The position numbers were made by a program, and so were the translations under genes. Positions 34,365 through 43,366 of a stretch of DNA of 64,000 nt are shown here, piece by piece. The notes under the pieces are model-generated. The model was not told where the DNA came from, made no database searches, and worked only from the letters and a program-made list of their open reading frames with translations. The DNA is from Allohahella sp002354735. GTDB lineage: Bacteria > Pseudomonadota > Gammaproteobacteria > Pseudomonadales > Oleiphilaceae. The stretch covers positions 2,170,001 to 2,234,000 of the forward strand of contig NZ_CP172312.1 of assembly GCF_047946665.1 (NCBI RefSeq), in the 5' to 3' direction. Each line of letters opens with the position of its first letter. Position 1 is the first letter of the stretch.

Positions 34365-35444
34365 TTAGGGCCTGAAGTCCAGCATTCGCTGCAAGGGCAC
34401 CATAGCCTGTCGACCGAGCTCCGGATCGACGATGATTTCCTGGTCCATGTTCAAGAGCACGTTTCTGAGCGACTCCAGCCCGTTCATGGCCATCCAGGGG
34501 CAATGCGCACAGCTGCGGCAGGTTGCCCCTGTGCCAGCTGTTGGCGCGGCTATGAGGACCTTGTCCGGCGCCTGCTGCTGCATCTTGTAGAAGATGCCCG
34601 CGTCGGTTGCCACGATAAAGGTCTGCTCCGATCGCTCGCGCACCGCCTTGAGCAGCTGTGAGGTGGAGCCTACAACATCAGCGAGCTCCGTTACTGCAAG
34701 CGGAGATTCCGGATGTACCAGCACAGCGGCGTCTTCATACACCCGCTTCAGATCCTTCAGCGCTTCCGCCTTGAACTCTTCATGAACGATACAGGAACCA
34801 TTCCAGAGCAGCATGTCGGCTCCAGACTTCTGTTGAATGTAGCGGCCAAGGTGCTGGTCTGGCGCCCAGAGAATCGATTTTCCCTGGCTCTGTAAATGGG
34901 CACAGACGTCGACCGCGATGCTCGACGTGACCACCCAGTCTGCCCTGGCCTTCACTGCGGCAGAGGTATTGGCGTAGACCACCACAGTGCGCTCCGGATG
35001 CTGATCGCAGAAAGCGGAAAACTCGTCGATGGGGCAACCAATGTCCAGAGAGCAGGTCGCTTCGAGCGTCGGCATCAGGATTGTTTTTTCAGGACTGAGG
35101 ATTTTAGCTGTCTCGCCCATGAATTTTACGCCACAAACCACAAGGGTTTCGGCTGAATGGTTGGCCCCGAACCTGGCCATTTCCAGGCTATCCGACACAC
35201 ATCCACCAGTCTCGTCAGCCAGAGCCTGCAAATCACCATCGGTGTAGTAGTGGGCGACGATGGCTGCGTTACGGGTCTTCAGCAGATCAATGATTTCAGC
35301 CTTGAGAGCAGCCTTACGCTCCGCGCTCAGGTCAGTCGGCTCATGTTCGCGAGCAAAATGTTCCTGCACGAGGATTCGGGCTGAGGTATCCGCACTCACG
35401 TCAGATGAGGTATGCCTGATACTGTCTGAAGAATCGTGATTCAT
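34365..35444 (-). CDS. nadA: Quinolinate synthase
   Basis: A 359-residue [4Fe-4S] enzyme that condenses iminoaspartate (from NadB) and dihydroxyacetone phosphate to quinolinate in NAD synthesis. Motifs: AAIVAHYYTDGDLQALAD near 80, VVCGVKFMGETAKIL with the first cluster Cys, and the C-terminal GTGATCRSCAHCPWM with the further Cys ligands. ATG at 35444 is chosen; a longer frame would add 25 residues of a different kind. No nadB is near. It converges with the bepA-like gene. Confidence 0.95.
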   Translation of the reverse strand: MNHDSSDSIRHTSSDVSADTSARILVQEHFAREHEPTDLSAERKAALKAEIIDLLKTRNAAIVAHYYTDGDLQALADETGGCVSDSLEMARFGANHSAETLVVCGVKFMGETAKILSPEKTILMPTLEATCSLDIGCPIDEFSAFCDQHPERTVVVYANTSAAVKARADWVVTSSIAVDVCAHLQSQGKSILWAPDQHLGRYIQQKSGADMLLWNGSCIVHEEFKAEALKDLKRVYEDAAVLVHPESPLAVTELADVVGSTSQLLKAVRERSEQTFIVATDAGIFYKMQQQAPDKVLIAAPTAGTGATCRSCAHCPWMAMNGLESLRNVLLNMDQEIIVDPELGRQAMVPLQRMLDFRP

Positions 35445-35623
35445 GGTCGGGTAATTTCCAGCGCTGCGGGGAGTCAGTCGAAGGCCGGGTAAGCCCAACA
35501 ACTGAAGTAAGGGCGACAACTATACCAAGAGTGCAAAAGTGTGAACAGACGGTAGCCGTGGCAGCAGCCAATCCTTCTATCCGTAATCAACGCGATGGCT
35601 GACCCGATGAACTTTCCAAAGGC

Positions 35624-35650
35624 AAAAAAAAGCCCCTCGTTAAAGGGGCT
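35624..35650 (-). terminator. Intrinsic terminator after tRNA-Lys
   Basis: On the minus strand AGCCCC-TTTAACG-AGGGGCT-type stem (AGCCCC pairs with GGGGCT) followed by eight T residues, 17 bases after the tRNA-Lys 3' end. Strong rho-independent terminator. Confidence 0.85.
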
Positions 35651-35667
35651 GATTCGTTTGGATATAA

Positions 35668-35743
35668 TGGTGGGTCGTGATGGATTCGAACCATCGACCT
35701 ACTGGTTAAAAGCCAGCTGCTCTACCAACTGAGCTAACGACCC
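35668..35743 (-). tRNA. tRNA-Lys (UUU)
   Basis: Complementary strand gives a 76-nt cloverleaf starting GGGTCGTTAGCTCAGTTGG, anticodon loop CTTTTAA (anticodon UUU), T-loop GTTCGAATC and encoded CCA. It lies between cpoB and nadA, where Pseudomonas-like genomes carry queE and queC before a tRNA-Lys. Confidence 0.97.
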
Positions 35744-35756
35744 AAACGAGGCGCTC

Positions 35757-35784
35757 ATAATACGGATTTTGAGCTAAATGACAA
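35757..35784 (-). promoter_or_regulatory. sigma70 promoter for tRNA-Lys
   Basis: On the minus strand TTGTCA (35779-35784) and TATTAT (35757-35762) are 16 bases apart, 13 bases upstream of the tRNA 5' end. Good hexamers and position; a GC-rich GCGCCTCG discriminator region follows, as is common at stable RNA promoters. Confidence 0.65.
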
Positions 35785-35824
35785 GGGCAAATGTGAGAAT
35801 AAAACTAAATTATTGGGCTTGAAA

Positions 35825-36661
35825 TCAGAGCTGTTTTTTGTAGTCACCCGCGAGACGCGCTGCTGTGGTATCAGGATAACGCGCCTGGACCTCATTCAGC
35901 ACCTTACGGGCCGCATCGATATCACCGAGCCTGTGCGTGGTCACACCAAGCTTGTACATGGCGTCTGGTGCTTTCCTATGCTGAGGAAACTTGCCGACAA
36001 CAAGCAAAAAGGACTGCTTGGCCAGATCGAGCCTCGGAAGCACCAGGTAAACTTCGCCAAGCCAGTAGTAGGCATTCGCTGTAAGATCACTGTCCGGATG
36101 CGCCTTCACGAACGCATGAAGCGCATCGACCGCAGGTTCGTACTGACGCTGCTTGATAAGCGCGTAAGCGTCATCATAAGCCTTCCGTGCCTCAGGGCTG
36201 GCCACCTGATTGCTATCGGCCAAAACTTCTCCGGCCTCAGTAGTTGCCTGCGGATCGATGGATTCGCGAATCGCGCCGGATTCCGCTAGCGGTGGTACGA
36301 CACCCGCTGCGGAACCTGCTGGGGCCTGTGAAGCTGGCTTGCTGCCTCTCCCCGAGCTTCCGGCGGCACCTGCTCCCCCCTCACCCGAAAGTTGCTGCAG
36401 ACGTGAATCCAGATCGATGTAACGGGTCTTCTGCTGCTCTTCGGCCTGTTTGAGTCGATGCGTGAGCTCATCGACCTGACCACGAAGATCACGCAGCTCT
36501 TCCTTCATCTGATCGACGGAGTACAGCAGCTGCGCATTAATGGCTGCCGAGTTATCGGCAGCCCCAACTTCCGGTGACGACAGACCGGCCAGGGCTGTCA
36601 GGCTGGACAATGCCAACCCGAAGCCCATTCCGCCTAGTCCCCGGATCTTATTCACGAACAT
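35825..36661 (-). CDS. cpoB: Cell division coordinator CpoB (YbgF)
   Basis: A 278-residue periplasmic protein that coordinates Tol-Pal constriction with septal peptidoglycan synthesis. It has a signal peptide (GFGLALSSLTALAGL), a trimeric coiled coil at about residues 35-78 (QMKEELRDLRGQVDELTHRL), a long Gly/Ser/Ala linker (about 85-145), and C-terminal TPR repeats (KAYDDAYALIKQRQYEPAVDAL onward) that bind TolA. ATG at 36661 with GGGAG upstream. It is the last gene of the tol-pal cluster. Confidence 0.92.
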   Translation of the reverse strand: MFVNKIRGLGGMGFGLALSSLTALAGLSSPEVGAADNSAAINAQLLYSVDQMKEELRDLRGQVDELTHRLKQAEEQQKTRYIDLDSRLQQLSGEGGAGAAGSSGRGSKPASQAPAGSAAGVVPPLAESGAIRESIDPQATTEAGEVLADSNQVASPEARKAYDDAYALIKQRQYEPAVDALHAFVKAHPDSDLTANAYYWLGEVYLVLPRLDLAKQSFLLVVGKFPQHRKAPDAMYKLGVTTHRLGDIDAARKVLNEVQARYPDTTAARLAGDYKKQL

Positions 36662-36691
36662 AACGCGACTCCCGGGCCTGACGACTGTCGA

Positions 36692-37252
36692 CTAGCGATA
36701 TTCCAGAACCACTCGACGGTTCTTGCTGTAGGCCTCGTCACTGCTGCCATAATTGGCAGGAAACTCTTCCCCGAAACTCACAGTTTCAACCTGAGCGTCG
36801 GAAGCACCATTGACCAGCAAGAAGCGTTCGATTGCCTTGGCGCGTCGCTCGCCGAGCGCAAGATTGTACTCTTTCGTGCCGCGCTCATCGGTGTAGCCGT
36901 TCAAGACCACAGTGGTATTGGGATTGTTGCTGAGGTAGGTGGCATGAGCTTTCAGTGGCACCTGAGCCGCCGGTTCAACGAGAGACTTGTCGAATTCGAA
37001 GTAGAACACTCTCACATCTCGAAGCGCGTCCTGTTCAGCTGTCAGGGCATCTTTCTCCTGCTGCCTGGCCTGCTCTGCGAGCTGCTCTTCGCTCAGGCCA
37101 CCATTGCTACCAAAGCCAGTAGACTCACTACCATCTTCAAGGCCTACAGTATCGGCGTCGAAATCCGGCCGCTGGTCCTGTCCGGCGCAGGCTGAAAGAA
37201 AAACACCGGCAACACTGGCCAGCAGGATAGAACGCAGACCGATCATATTCAT
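36692..37252 (-). CDS. pal: Peptidoglycan-associated lipoprotein Pal
   Basis: A 186-residue outer-membrane lipoprotein; lipobox LSAC at about residues 19-22 (SVAGVFLSACAGQ). The C-terminal OmpA-like domain binds diaminopimelate in peptidoglycan: VFYFEFDKS, LNGYTDERGTKEYNLALGERRA and VSFGEEFP are present with the ligand-binding Asp and Arg. It works with TolB and TolA during constriction. ATG at 37252 with AGGGAAA upstream is chosen; a longer frame adds 12 residues. Confidence 0.96.
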   Translation of the reverse strand: MNMIGLRSILLASVAGVFLSACAGQDQRPDFDADTVGLEDGSESTGFGSNGGLSEEQLAEQARQQEKDALTAEQDALRDVRVFYFEFDKSLVEPAAQVPLKAHATYLSNNPNTTVVLNGYTDERGTKEYNLALGERRAKAIERFLLVNGASDAQVETVSFGEEFPANYGSSDEAYSKNRRVVLEYR

Positions 37253-37309
37253 ATTAGATTTTCCCTTGATGTGGCGGTAAATGAACAATTCGCTTTTCTA
37301 ACCGAGAGT

Positions 37310-38632
37310 TCAGAGGAACGGTGACCAAGCTGGCTCCCGAACATCACCTTCTCTCGATGGCAATACATACCTGGCGCCAGTCGTCACGCCGACTACTGCC
37401 AGCATACCCCGATCGTTGTCTTTTGTGGCGTAGATTACCATATTTCCATTTGGCGCCACGCTGGGTGACTCATCCATTCTAGTGCCACTCAGCACATCGA
37501 GTTCACGCGTTTCCAGATCCATTCTTGCGACGTTGAACACGCCTTCCCGCTGGTGCACGAAAAACAGACTCTTGCCATCCATGCTGTAGCGGGGACGCGC
37601 GTTATAGCGTCCGTCAAAGGTTAGTCGTGTTTCGCCGCCGCCGCTAATATCTGTCTTGTAGATTTGCGGGCTTCCGCCCCGGTCTGAGGTGAAGACCAGC
37701 GACTTGCCATCTGGCGACCAATTGGCTTCGGTATCAATTCCCCAATTATTGGTAATTCGCTTCAGGTCACCGCTTCCAAGATCCAGCGTGTAAATTTCAG
37801 GATTGCCGTCCTTTGACAGGGTCATGGCCAGCTGACGGCCATCGGGCGACCAGGCTGGGGCACTGTTGATTCCCTGATACGCAGCAGTCTTGGTTCTCAC
37901 ACCGGAATTGATATCCTGAATGAAGATTGCAGGGCGACCGGTTTCGTAAGATACGTAGGCCAGTTTTTTGCCATCCGGCGACCAGGCTGGCGAAAGCACT
38001 GGACTTGGCGATTTATAAACGACCTTGGAGCGCTGGCCATCCGCATCGGCAACTTCAAGCGAGTAGATGGGCTTCTTGTTGCTGCCTTCCAGGACGACAT
38101 AGGCAATCTTGGTCGAGAACACGCCTTTCGTACCCGTAAGCGCCTCGTAGATGGCATCTGCTGCAGAGTGCGCCATATCTCGTAGTGCGCTTTCCTTACC
38201 AGTGACGACCCGACCTAATATACGCTTGCGAGAGGTGACGTCATGCAGTTCGTAGCGAAGTTTCAGTGTATCAGCCTCGTCTCCCTTGCTGAGCGCACCG
38301 ACCACGAGATACCGCTGCCCTAGCAGCGACCAGTCACGAAAGAAAATATCTTCTCCCTTGCTGGGAAGACTGAGGAAATTCTGTTTGCCGAGAGGCGCGA
38401 AATCACCGCTTCGTCGCAGATCTTCAGTAATGATTTCAGACGGATCCTGAGGCAGATTGCCGTTGGTTTCGTTGGCAAATGGCACCACGGCGATCGGCAC
38501 AGCACCCTTGACGCCCTGCGTGATCTCGATGACCAGATCGGCGCGCGCTGCAGCCGACAGCAGCAGCGAAAGCAGTAGTGTGGCCACTACAGTTATCCTG
38601 GCAGCGGCTTTTGGCATGGTTTCGTTCAACAA
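37310..38632 (-). CDS. tolB: Tol-Pal system protein TolB
   Basis: A 440-residue periplasmic protein with a signal peptide (ITVVATLLLSLLLSAAARA), an N-terminal domain (VPIAVVPFANETNG) and a C-terminal six-bladed beta-propeller shown by repeated PAWSPDGKKLAYVS, NWSPDGKSLVFTSDRGG and RYSMDGKSLFFV strands. It cycles between Pal and the TolA C-terminus. The frame opens with TTG at 38632 with AAGGAG ten bases upstream; an ATG five codons later (38617) is the alternative and would also keep the signal peptide. Confidence 0.95.
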   Translation of the reverse strand: MLNETMPKAAARITVVATLLLSLLLSAAARADLVIEITQGVKGAVPIAVVPFANETNGNLPQDPSEIITEDLRRSGDFAPLGKQNFLSLPSKGEDIFFRDWSLLGQRYLVVGALSKGDEADTLKLRYELHDVTSRKRILGRVVTGKESALRDMAHSAADAIYEALTGTKGVFSTKIAYVVLEGSNKKPIYSLEVADADGQRSKVVYKSPSPVLSPAWSPDGKKLAYVSYETGRPAIFIQDINSGVRTKTAAYQGINSAPAWSPDGRQLAMTLSKDGNPEIYTLDLGSGDLKRITNNWGIDTEANWSPDGKSLVFTSDRGGSPQIYKTDISGGGETRLTFDGRYNARPRYSMDGKSLFFVHQREGVFNVARMDLETRELDVLSGTRMDESPSVAPNGNMVIYATKDNDRGMLAVVGVTTGARYVLPSREGDVREPAWSPFL

Positions 38633-38668
38633 ACTGTCTGCACTCCTTGATTTGAATTGGGCGAAGTT

Positions 38669-39751
38669 CTACTTCGGCCTGAACTTGATAGTGATGTTGC
38701 GAAAATCAGCATTGAACAGTGCGGTATCTCTAGGCACTGGATATCTGGACACTGAATAGGCGGCGTTAAGCGCTGACTGATCAAAGCCGCTGTTTCCACT
38801 GCTCGATGTGATTCTCGCCGTTTTCAGTTCACCCGTCGGCAGCAGCTCAAGACGAATATCGACTTCAAGGCCGCGATTCTGGCCCGGCGGCTCAATCCAG
38901 CTGCGCTCAATTTTTTCAGTAATCTGCTGTATCAGTCGTTCACGCTCACCCGCCATCGCCTGCAGCTGGGCGTTATTGGTTTGCTGGGCGGGCTGTCTAC
39001 TGGCCTGCTTGTCGAACATCTTTTCGAATTGCGCAGCTTCGTCAGCCAGCAACTGTTCCTCTGCACTCTTCCGGTTCTGCTCGGCCTTGGCCAATTCAGC
39101 CTGCCGCTCAGCTTCACGCGCCTTTTCCCTTTCCTTTCTATCAAGCTCGCGCTGCTTTTCCTGGGCTATGCGTTGTTGCTCGAGGAAAGCCTTGTTCTTC
39201 TTCTCCTGCTCGAGTTTTGCCTGGGCTTCGCGCTTTCGCTTTTCCTCATCCTTCTTCTTTTTCAATGCGAGTTCAGCAATGCGTGCCTGCTCTTTCTCTG
39301 CCGCAATTCGTGCTTTTTCGGCGGCGGCCTGATCCTTGGCCTGCTGTTCTTTCAGACGGACCACTTCCGGATCTGGCTGAGGCGGTTTAGGGGGCTTCTC
39401 CACCGGTTTGGGCTCAGGCTTTGGTTCAGGTTTTGGTTGGGGCTTAGGCTGCGGCTGGGGCTCGGGCTTTGGAGTCGGTTGCGTCGCCTGCATCATGGCT
39501 TTGAGCGTATCGTCATCAATCATGACGGCCTGAATATGGCGTGGCACCTCAATCATCTTTTGCGATGAGTCGATAGTGACCCACATCAATGCCATAAGTG
39601 CGATGTGCAGAAAAACAGACACAGCAACGGGCATGAGCCATGGCACATCGGTGGTCGTTGAGCGCGTCGCAGATTGGCTCGTCGGCTTGCCGACAGGCCG
39701 GTCATGTGAACTCGCCGTCAGATTTCGATCTGAATCAGAACCTTGAGTCAT
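38669..39751 (-). CDS. tolA: Tol-Pal system protein TolA
   Basis: A 360-residue inner-membrane protein with one membrane segment near residues 40-60 (VAVSVFLHIALMALMWV), a Pro/Lys-rich stretch (PKPEPQPQPKPQPKPEPK), a long charged helix (about 120-260, rich in Glu, Lys, Ala), and a C-terminal globular domain (about 265-360, GLEVDIRLELLPTGELKT and NITIKFRPK) that contacts TolB and Pal. It transmits proton-motive force from TolQR. Two bases separate it from tolR. Confidence 0.94.
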   Translation of the reverse strand: MTQGSDSDRNLTASSHDRPVGKPTSQSATRSTTTDVPWLMPVAVSVFLHIALMALMWVTIDSSQKMIEVPRHIQAVMIDDDTLKAMMQATQPTPKPEPQPQPKPQPKPEPKPEPKPVEKPPKPPQPDPEVVRLKEQQAKDQAAAEKARIAAEKEQARIAELALKKKKDEEKRKREAQAKLEQEKKNKAFLEQQRIAQEKQRELDRKEREKAREAERQAELAKAEQNRKSAEEQLLADEAAQFEKMFDKQASRQPAQQTNNAQLQAMAGERERLIQQITEKIERSWIEPPGQNRGLEVDIRLELLPTGELKTARITSSSGNSGFDQSALNAAYSVSRYPVPRDTALFNADFRNITIKFRPK

Positions 39752-39753
39752 CG

Positions 39754-40179
39754 CTATTTGGGCTGCTCGGTAATAAGACCGACATCCTTAACGCCGGAGC
39801 TTCTCAGAATCGCCATCAGATTAACCACAGTGCCGTACGAGGCGTTGGTATCCCCACGCACAAGCACCAGCAACTGGGGATCTTCCGCTTTCTGTGCTTT
39901 CACCTTGTTGGCCAGCTCGCCAAGCTCCAGTGGCTTGCTCCGTTCTTCGCCAAGCTCAACATAGTAAGCGCCGTAGCTGTCCACGCTGACAATTAGCGGC
40001 GGCTTGTCCTGCGGTAACTGCAGGGCGTCCGAGTCCGTCTGCGGCAGGGCAACATCCACGCCCTGCATCAACATGGGCGCTGTGATCATGAAAATGACCA
40101 GCAGTACGAGCATGACATCGATATAAGGCACGACGTTGATGTCGGACATCGGCTTGCGCTTGATGCGAACAAAATCCAT
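39754..40179 (-). CDS. tolR: Tol-Pal system protein TolR
   Basis: A 141-residue ExbD/TolR protein with one membrane segment (DVMLVLLVIFMITAPML, about 20-37) that begins with the proton-path Asp in VPYIDVMLVLL. The C-terminal periplasmic domain ends with LLVLVRGDTNASYGTVVNLM. With TolQ it forms the proton-driven motor. ATG at 40179. Confidence 0.96.
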   Translation of the reverse strand: MDFVRIKRKPMSDINVVPYIDVMLVLLVIFMITAPMLMQGVDVALPQTDSDALQLPQDKPPLIVSVDSYGAYYVELGEERSKPLELGELANKVKAQKAEDPQLLVLVRGDTNASYGTVVNLMAILRSSGVKDVGLITEQPK

Positions 40180-40260
40180 AAGCTGTCGGCTCCTCTAAAT
40201 TCAGGCCATTAAACTTCAGGGTTGCCGGGCGCATCTAGAGCCCACGGCAAACCCATGACA

Positions 40261-40935
40261 TCAGGCAGCAGCTTTGGTGTGGGCGCGCCGGTGGAGAATA
40301 CTGGAGAATTCCTCAGCAAAGGTCTGGTAATTATTTGCGAAGGTATCAGCCTGTGAAGAGAAGCGGTTGTATGCGATAACCGCCGGGATTGCTGCGAACA
40401 GACCGATAGCCGTTGCAATCAATGCCTCGGAGATACCAGGCGCCACGCTGGCGATTGTCGCCTGCTGCAACTGCGCGAGACCTCGAAAAGAGTTCATGAT
40501 ACCCCAGACCGTGCCGAACAGTCCGATGTAGGGGCTGGTAGACCCGACGGTGGCCAGGAAAGAGAGATTCGATTCGAGACGCTCCATCTCACGCGTGAAG
40601 GCAACCTTCATTGCACGCTGGGTACCCTCCATGACTGCGTCAGGGTCAACACCAGTCTGCTGGCGCAAGCGTGAAAATTCCTTGAAACCCGAGCGAAAGA
40701 TCTGCTCCGAGCCCGAGTGCAGATTGGGCGCGGCATTGACTTCCCTGAACAGCTGGTTCAGGTCCATACCGGACCAAAAACGTTCTTCGAACTTCTGGGT
40801 GACCCGCTTTGCCTGGCGATACACCTGTGCGCGCTGAAAGATGACCACCCACGACAGCACTGATGCCAGCAGCAGTATGATCATGACTATCTGAACCAGG
40901 ATGCTAGCCTCTGAAACCAGGGACCAGATCGACAT
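40261..40935 (-). CDS. tolQ: Tol-Pal system protein TolQ
   Basis: A 224-residue ExbB/TolQ/MotA-family proton channel subunit with three membrane segments: about 12-34 (LVQIVMIILLLASVLSWVVIF), 135-160 (LFGTVWGIMNSFRGLAQL) and 168-190 (ALIATAIGLFAAIPAVIAYNRF). The motif GLFGTVWGIMNSF is diagnostic. ATG at 40935 has GGAAG five bases upstream; an in-frame GTG at 40947 is possible. It is preceded by ybgC at 44 bases. Confidence 0.95.
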   Translation of the reverse strand: MSIWSLVSEASILVQIVMIILLLASVLSWVVIFQRAQVYRQAKRVTQKFEERFWSGMDLNQLFREVNAAPNLHSGSEQIFRSGFKEFSRLRQQTGVDPDAVMEGTQRAMKVAFTREMERLESNLSFLATVGSTSPYIGLFGTVWGIMNSFRGLAQLQQATIASVAPGISEALIATAIGLFAAIPAVIAYNRFSSQADTFANNYQTFAEEFSSILHRRAHTKAAA

Positions 40936-40979
40936 TTTATCTTCCACGCAAACGAACCTCTTTTTAAATGTTGTTCAGG

Positions 40980-41435
40980 TTAGGCTTTCGAGCCCATTAC
41001 AGGGCGCTCAATTTTTCCCAATGCGGCCGCCAATGGGACGGGCATTGCAGTTGGCTTCAGTTTATCGTGAGTGACGCAGGCGATTTTGATGCGGCCACTG
41101 ACAATCGGTTTGCCGAGCTCTGCCGATGTTTCAAACTCGGCCTGGCGAAGGTAGACGTTCTGGCTGAACTCAATATAGCTGCGCCCAAGCCGGGTTATGT
41201 CTGCCGTGACCAAGATTTCATCATCCAGGCGCGCGGGCTGATGATATTGCAGCTCGGCACTGTGAACAACGAATATGACCTGTGACCACAAGGTTTCCAA
41301 TCGTGGAAAGCCCAGAGAACGAATGCGCTCAGTCCGTGCCCGCTCCATGAATTTGAGATAATTGGCATAGAACACGATGCCGCCGACATCGGTATCTTCG
41401 ACGTATATTCGGATGGGCCAGACGAAATCACTCAC
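40980..41435 (-). CDS. ybgC: Tol-Pal-associated acyl-CoA thioesterase YbgC
   Basis: A 151-residue hot-dog-fold thioesterase. The YbgC motif IRIYVEDTDVGGIVFYANYLKF contains the catalytic Asp (about residue 15-18) near the N-terminus, and RTERIRSLGF follows. Members hydrolyse short-chain acyl-CoA and interact with acyl carrier protein. The GTG start at 41435 overlaps the ruvB stop by four bases (GTGA), so translation is probably coupled. Confidence 0.94.
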   Translation of the reverse strand: MSDFVWPIRIYVEDTDVGGIVFYANYLKFMERARTERIRSLGFPRLETLWSQVIFVVHSAELQYHQPARLDDEILVTADITRLGRSYIEFSQNVYLRQAEFETSAELGKPIVSGRIKIACVTHDKLKPTAMPVPLAAALGKIERPVMGSKA

Positions 41436-42493
41436 GATGCTGGCCTGCCCGACTGTATCTGCTGCTCGTCATTCTCGACTTCAACCAGTAGAGCCGGCGC
41501 TGTCAGTCCGAAGTGTCGATAGGCCAGTGCTGTAGCCATTCGGCCTCGCGAGGTCCGCATGAGAAAGCCCTGCTGTATCAAGTAAGGTTCGATGACATCT
41601 TCCAGTGTGCCCTTGTCTTCACCAAGCGCCGCACCCAGGCTGTCGAGACCGACCGGGCCGCCTTCAAATTTATCGATGACTGCCATCACGAGACGACGAT
41701 CCATATGATCGAGTCCATGCAGGTCGACCTTGAGCATATTCAGCGCCTGATCGGCGACATCTCGATTGATGCGGCCATCACTGCGGACCTCAGCAAAATC
41801 CCTCACTCGTCTCAGCAGCCGGTTGGCGATACGTGGTGTACCACGAGCACGCCGGGCGATTTCATGAGCGCCTTCAGCATCGATACTCACCTGCATCATC
41901 TGCCCGGATCTGGACACGATATGACTGAGGTCGGCGACGTTGTAGAACTCCAGGCGCTGCACGATACCGAAGCGGTCACGCAGTGGCGAGGTCAGCAGCC
42001 CGGCCCGTGTCGTGGCTCCGACAAGCGTAAAAGGCGGCAGCTCAAGCTTGATGGATCGCGCAGCAGGCCCTTCACCAATCATGATATCGAGCTGGTAATC
42101 TTCCATGGCCGGATAGAGAATTTCCTCAACCACCGCGCTCAGCCGGTGAATCTCGTCGATGAATAGCACATCATGTGGTTCGAGATTGGTCAGCAAAGCT
42201 GCCAGGTCCCCAGCCTTTTCGAGCACAGGGCCCGAGGTCGTGCGTATGGCCGTACCCATCTCATTAGCAATAATATTGGCCAGCGTGGTCTTGCCCAGAC
42301 CCGGCGGGCCGAAAATCAATGTGTGGTCGAGGGCCTCGCCACGCTTGCGCGCCGCTTCGATAAATATTTCGAGCTGCTGAGACACCTGCGGCTGACCGAC
42401 GTAATCATTCAGCAGCTTTGGTCGTATCGCCCTGTCCTGGATCTCTTCTCTTGGCAGGGGCTGTGGTGCAATGAGGCGGTCAGCTTCTATCAT
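41432..42493 (-). CDS. ruvB: Holliday junction ATP-dependent DNA helicase RuvB
   Basis: A 353-residue AAA+ motor that drives branch migration with RuvA. Walker A is FGPPGLGKTTLANIIANE (about residues 60-77), Walker B DEIHRLS, sensor 1 VGATTRAG and arginine finger in RDRFG (about 175), followed by the winged-helix domain. Length is within the family range (about 336-350). It lies 13 bases after ruvA on the same strand; no ruvC is at this locus. Confidence 0.97.
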   Translation of the reverse strand: MIEADRLIAPQPLPREEIQDRAIRPKLLNDYVGQPQVSQQLEIFIEAARKRGEALDHTLIFGPPGLGKTTLANIIANEMGTAIRTTSGPVLEKAGDLAALLTNLEPHDVLFIDEIHRLSAVVEEILYPAMEDYQLDIMIGEGPAARSIKLELPPFTLVGATTRAGLLTSPLRDRFGIVQRLEFYNVADLSHIVSRSGQMMQVSIDAEGAHEIARRARGTPRIANRLLRRVRDFAEVRSDGRINRDVADQALNMLKVDLHGLDHMDRRLVMAVIDKFEGGPVGLDSLGAALGEDKGTLEDVIEPYLIQQGFLMRTSRGRMATALAYRHFGLTAPALLVEVENDEQQIQSGRPAS

Positions 42494-42506
42494 ATGTCGT
42501 CATTTG

Positions 42507-43202
42507 CTATTTACCTTTCACCATCGAACGCAAGGCCTGTCTGATCAATTCATCTCGCGTCAACGCATCAGTATAGACTGCAGTGATCATGCGGGTGGCT
42601 TCTGGCGGCTTGTAACCCAATGCAATCAAAGCCGTTTCTGCTTCAAAGCGTATCTTCGCCGGGGAGGACGACTGTGCATCCAGGCCTTCGTCAGCACCAG
42701 CCACCGCCATGGTTTCAATCCCAACATCGCCTGATTCTGACGCCTCAGCACCACCTGTCAACCGTTGGCTTGCCTGATCGGGCTTCTGCTGAAAACTCCA
42801 GTTGGCCAGCCTGTCCCGCAACTCGATCAACAGACGCTCTGCCGTTTTCTTGCCTATACCCGGCAAACGGGTAAACGTAGCGAGATCTTCAGCACGCACC
42901 AGCGCCACGAGGTCCCTTGCTGTCAGGTGCGAGAGAATATTCACGGCAAGTTTTGGCCCTATGCCACTGACCTTGAGCAGCACACGAAACAGATCACGAT
43001 CCTGCCGAGTGAGGAAACCATACAGTAACTGAGCATCCTCCCGCACCACCAGATGTGTGTACAGGGCGTATTCGGCGTTGATCGTGGTGAGCTCGAGCGC
43101 TGCAGTCAGGGGCACTTCTATTTCATAGCCCACCCCACCAGCATTGAGCAATACATGCGGAGAATCAATTAAGAGCAAGCGCCCCTGAACATACCCAATC
43201 AC
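42507..43202 (-). CDS. ruvA: Holliday junction DNA helicase RuvA
   Basis: A 231-residue protein that binds four-way junctions as a tetramer. The OB-fold domain starts MIGYVQGRLLLIDS, the two helix-hairpin-helix motifs are VSGIGPKLAVNIL and LPGIGKKTAERLLIELRDRL, and the C-terminal RuvB-contacting domain (KIRFEAETALIALGYKPPEA) follows an extended linker of about 55 residues, making it some 30 residues longer than E. coli RuvA. Start ATG at 43202. It is divergent from the imu cassette, whose LexA box lies 149 bases away. Confidence 0.97.
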   Translation of the reverse strand: MIGYVQGRLLLIDSPHVLLNAGGVGYEIEVPLTAALELTTINAEYALYTHLVVREDAQLLYGFLTRQDRDLFRVLLKVSGIGPKLAVNILSHLTARDLVALVRAEDLATFTRLPGIGKKTAERLLIELRDRLANWSFQQKPDQASQRLTGGAEASESGDVGIETMAVAGADEGLDAQSSSPAKIRFEAETALIALGYKPPEATRMITAVYTDALTRDELIRQALRSMVKGK

Positions 43203-43323
43203 ACTTTTCCCTCTTCATTCATAGAGTTGGCCTTCGATATTAATTATTAATTTAACTTAAGCCCTCTTCAGATTGATCTTTCTGAGCTTTTTAAAACGGC
43301 TTAGAGATGCGGCCGGATAGTGA

Positions 43324-43352
43324 TTGCGTGGCACCAAATCGCTTTCTATACT
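43324..43352 (+). promoter_or_regulatory. sigma70 promoter of imuA-imuB-dnaE2
   Basis: TTGCGT (43324-43329) and TATACT (43347-43352) are 17 bases apart, 39 bases upstream of the imuA ATG. The -10 element overlaps the first bases of the LexA box, so bound LexA would block it. Good match and spacing. Confidence 0.7.
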
Positions 43353-43366
43353 GTATAAACAAACAG
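43351..43366. promoter_or_regulatory. LexA (SOS) box
   Basis: CTGTATAAACAAACAG fits the gammaproteobacterial SOS box CTGT-N8-ACAG with AT-rich centre, and its flanking TA on both sides extends the palindrome to TACTGT...ACAGTA. It overlaps the imu promoter -10 and lies between divergent ruvA and imuA, so it certainly suits imu and could also affect ruvAB. Confidence 0.85.
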
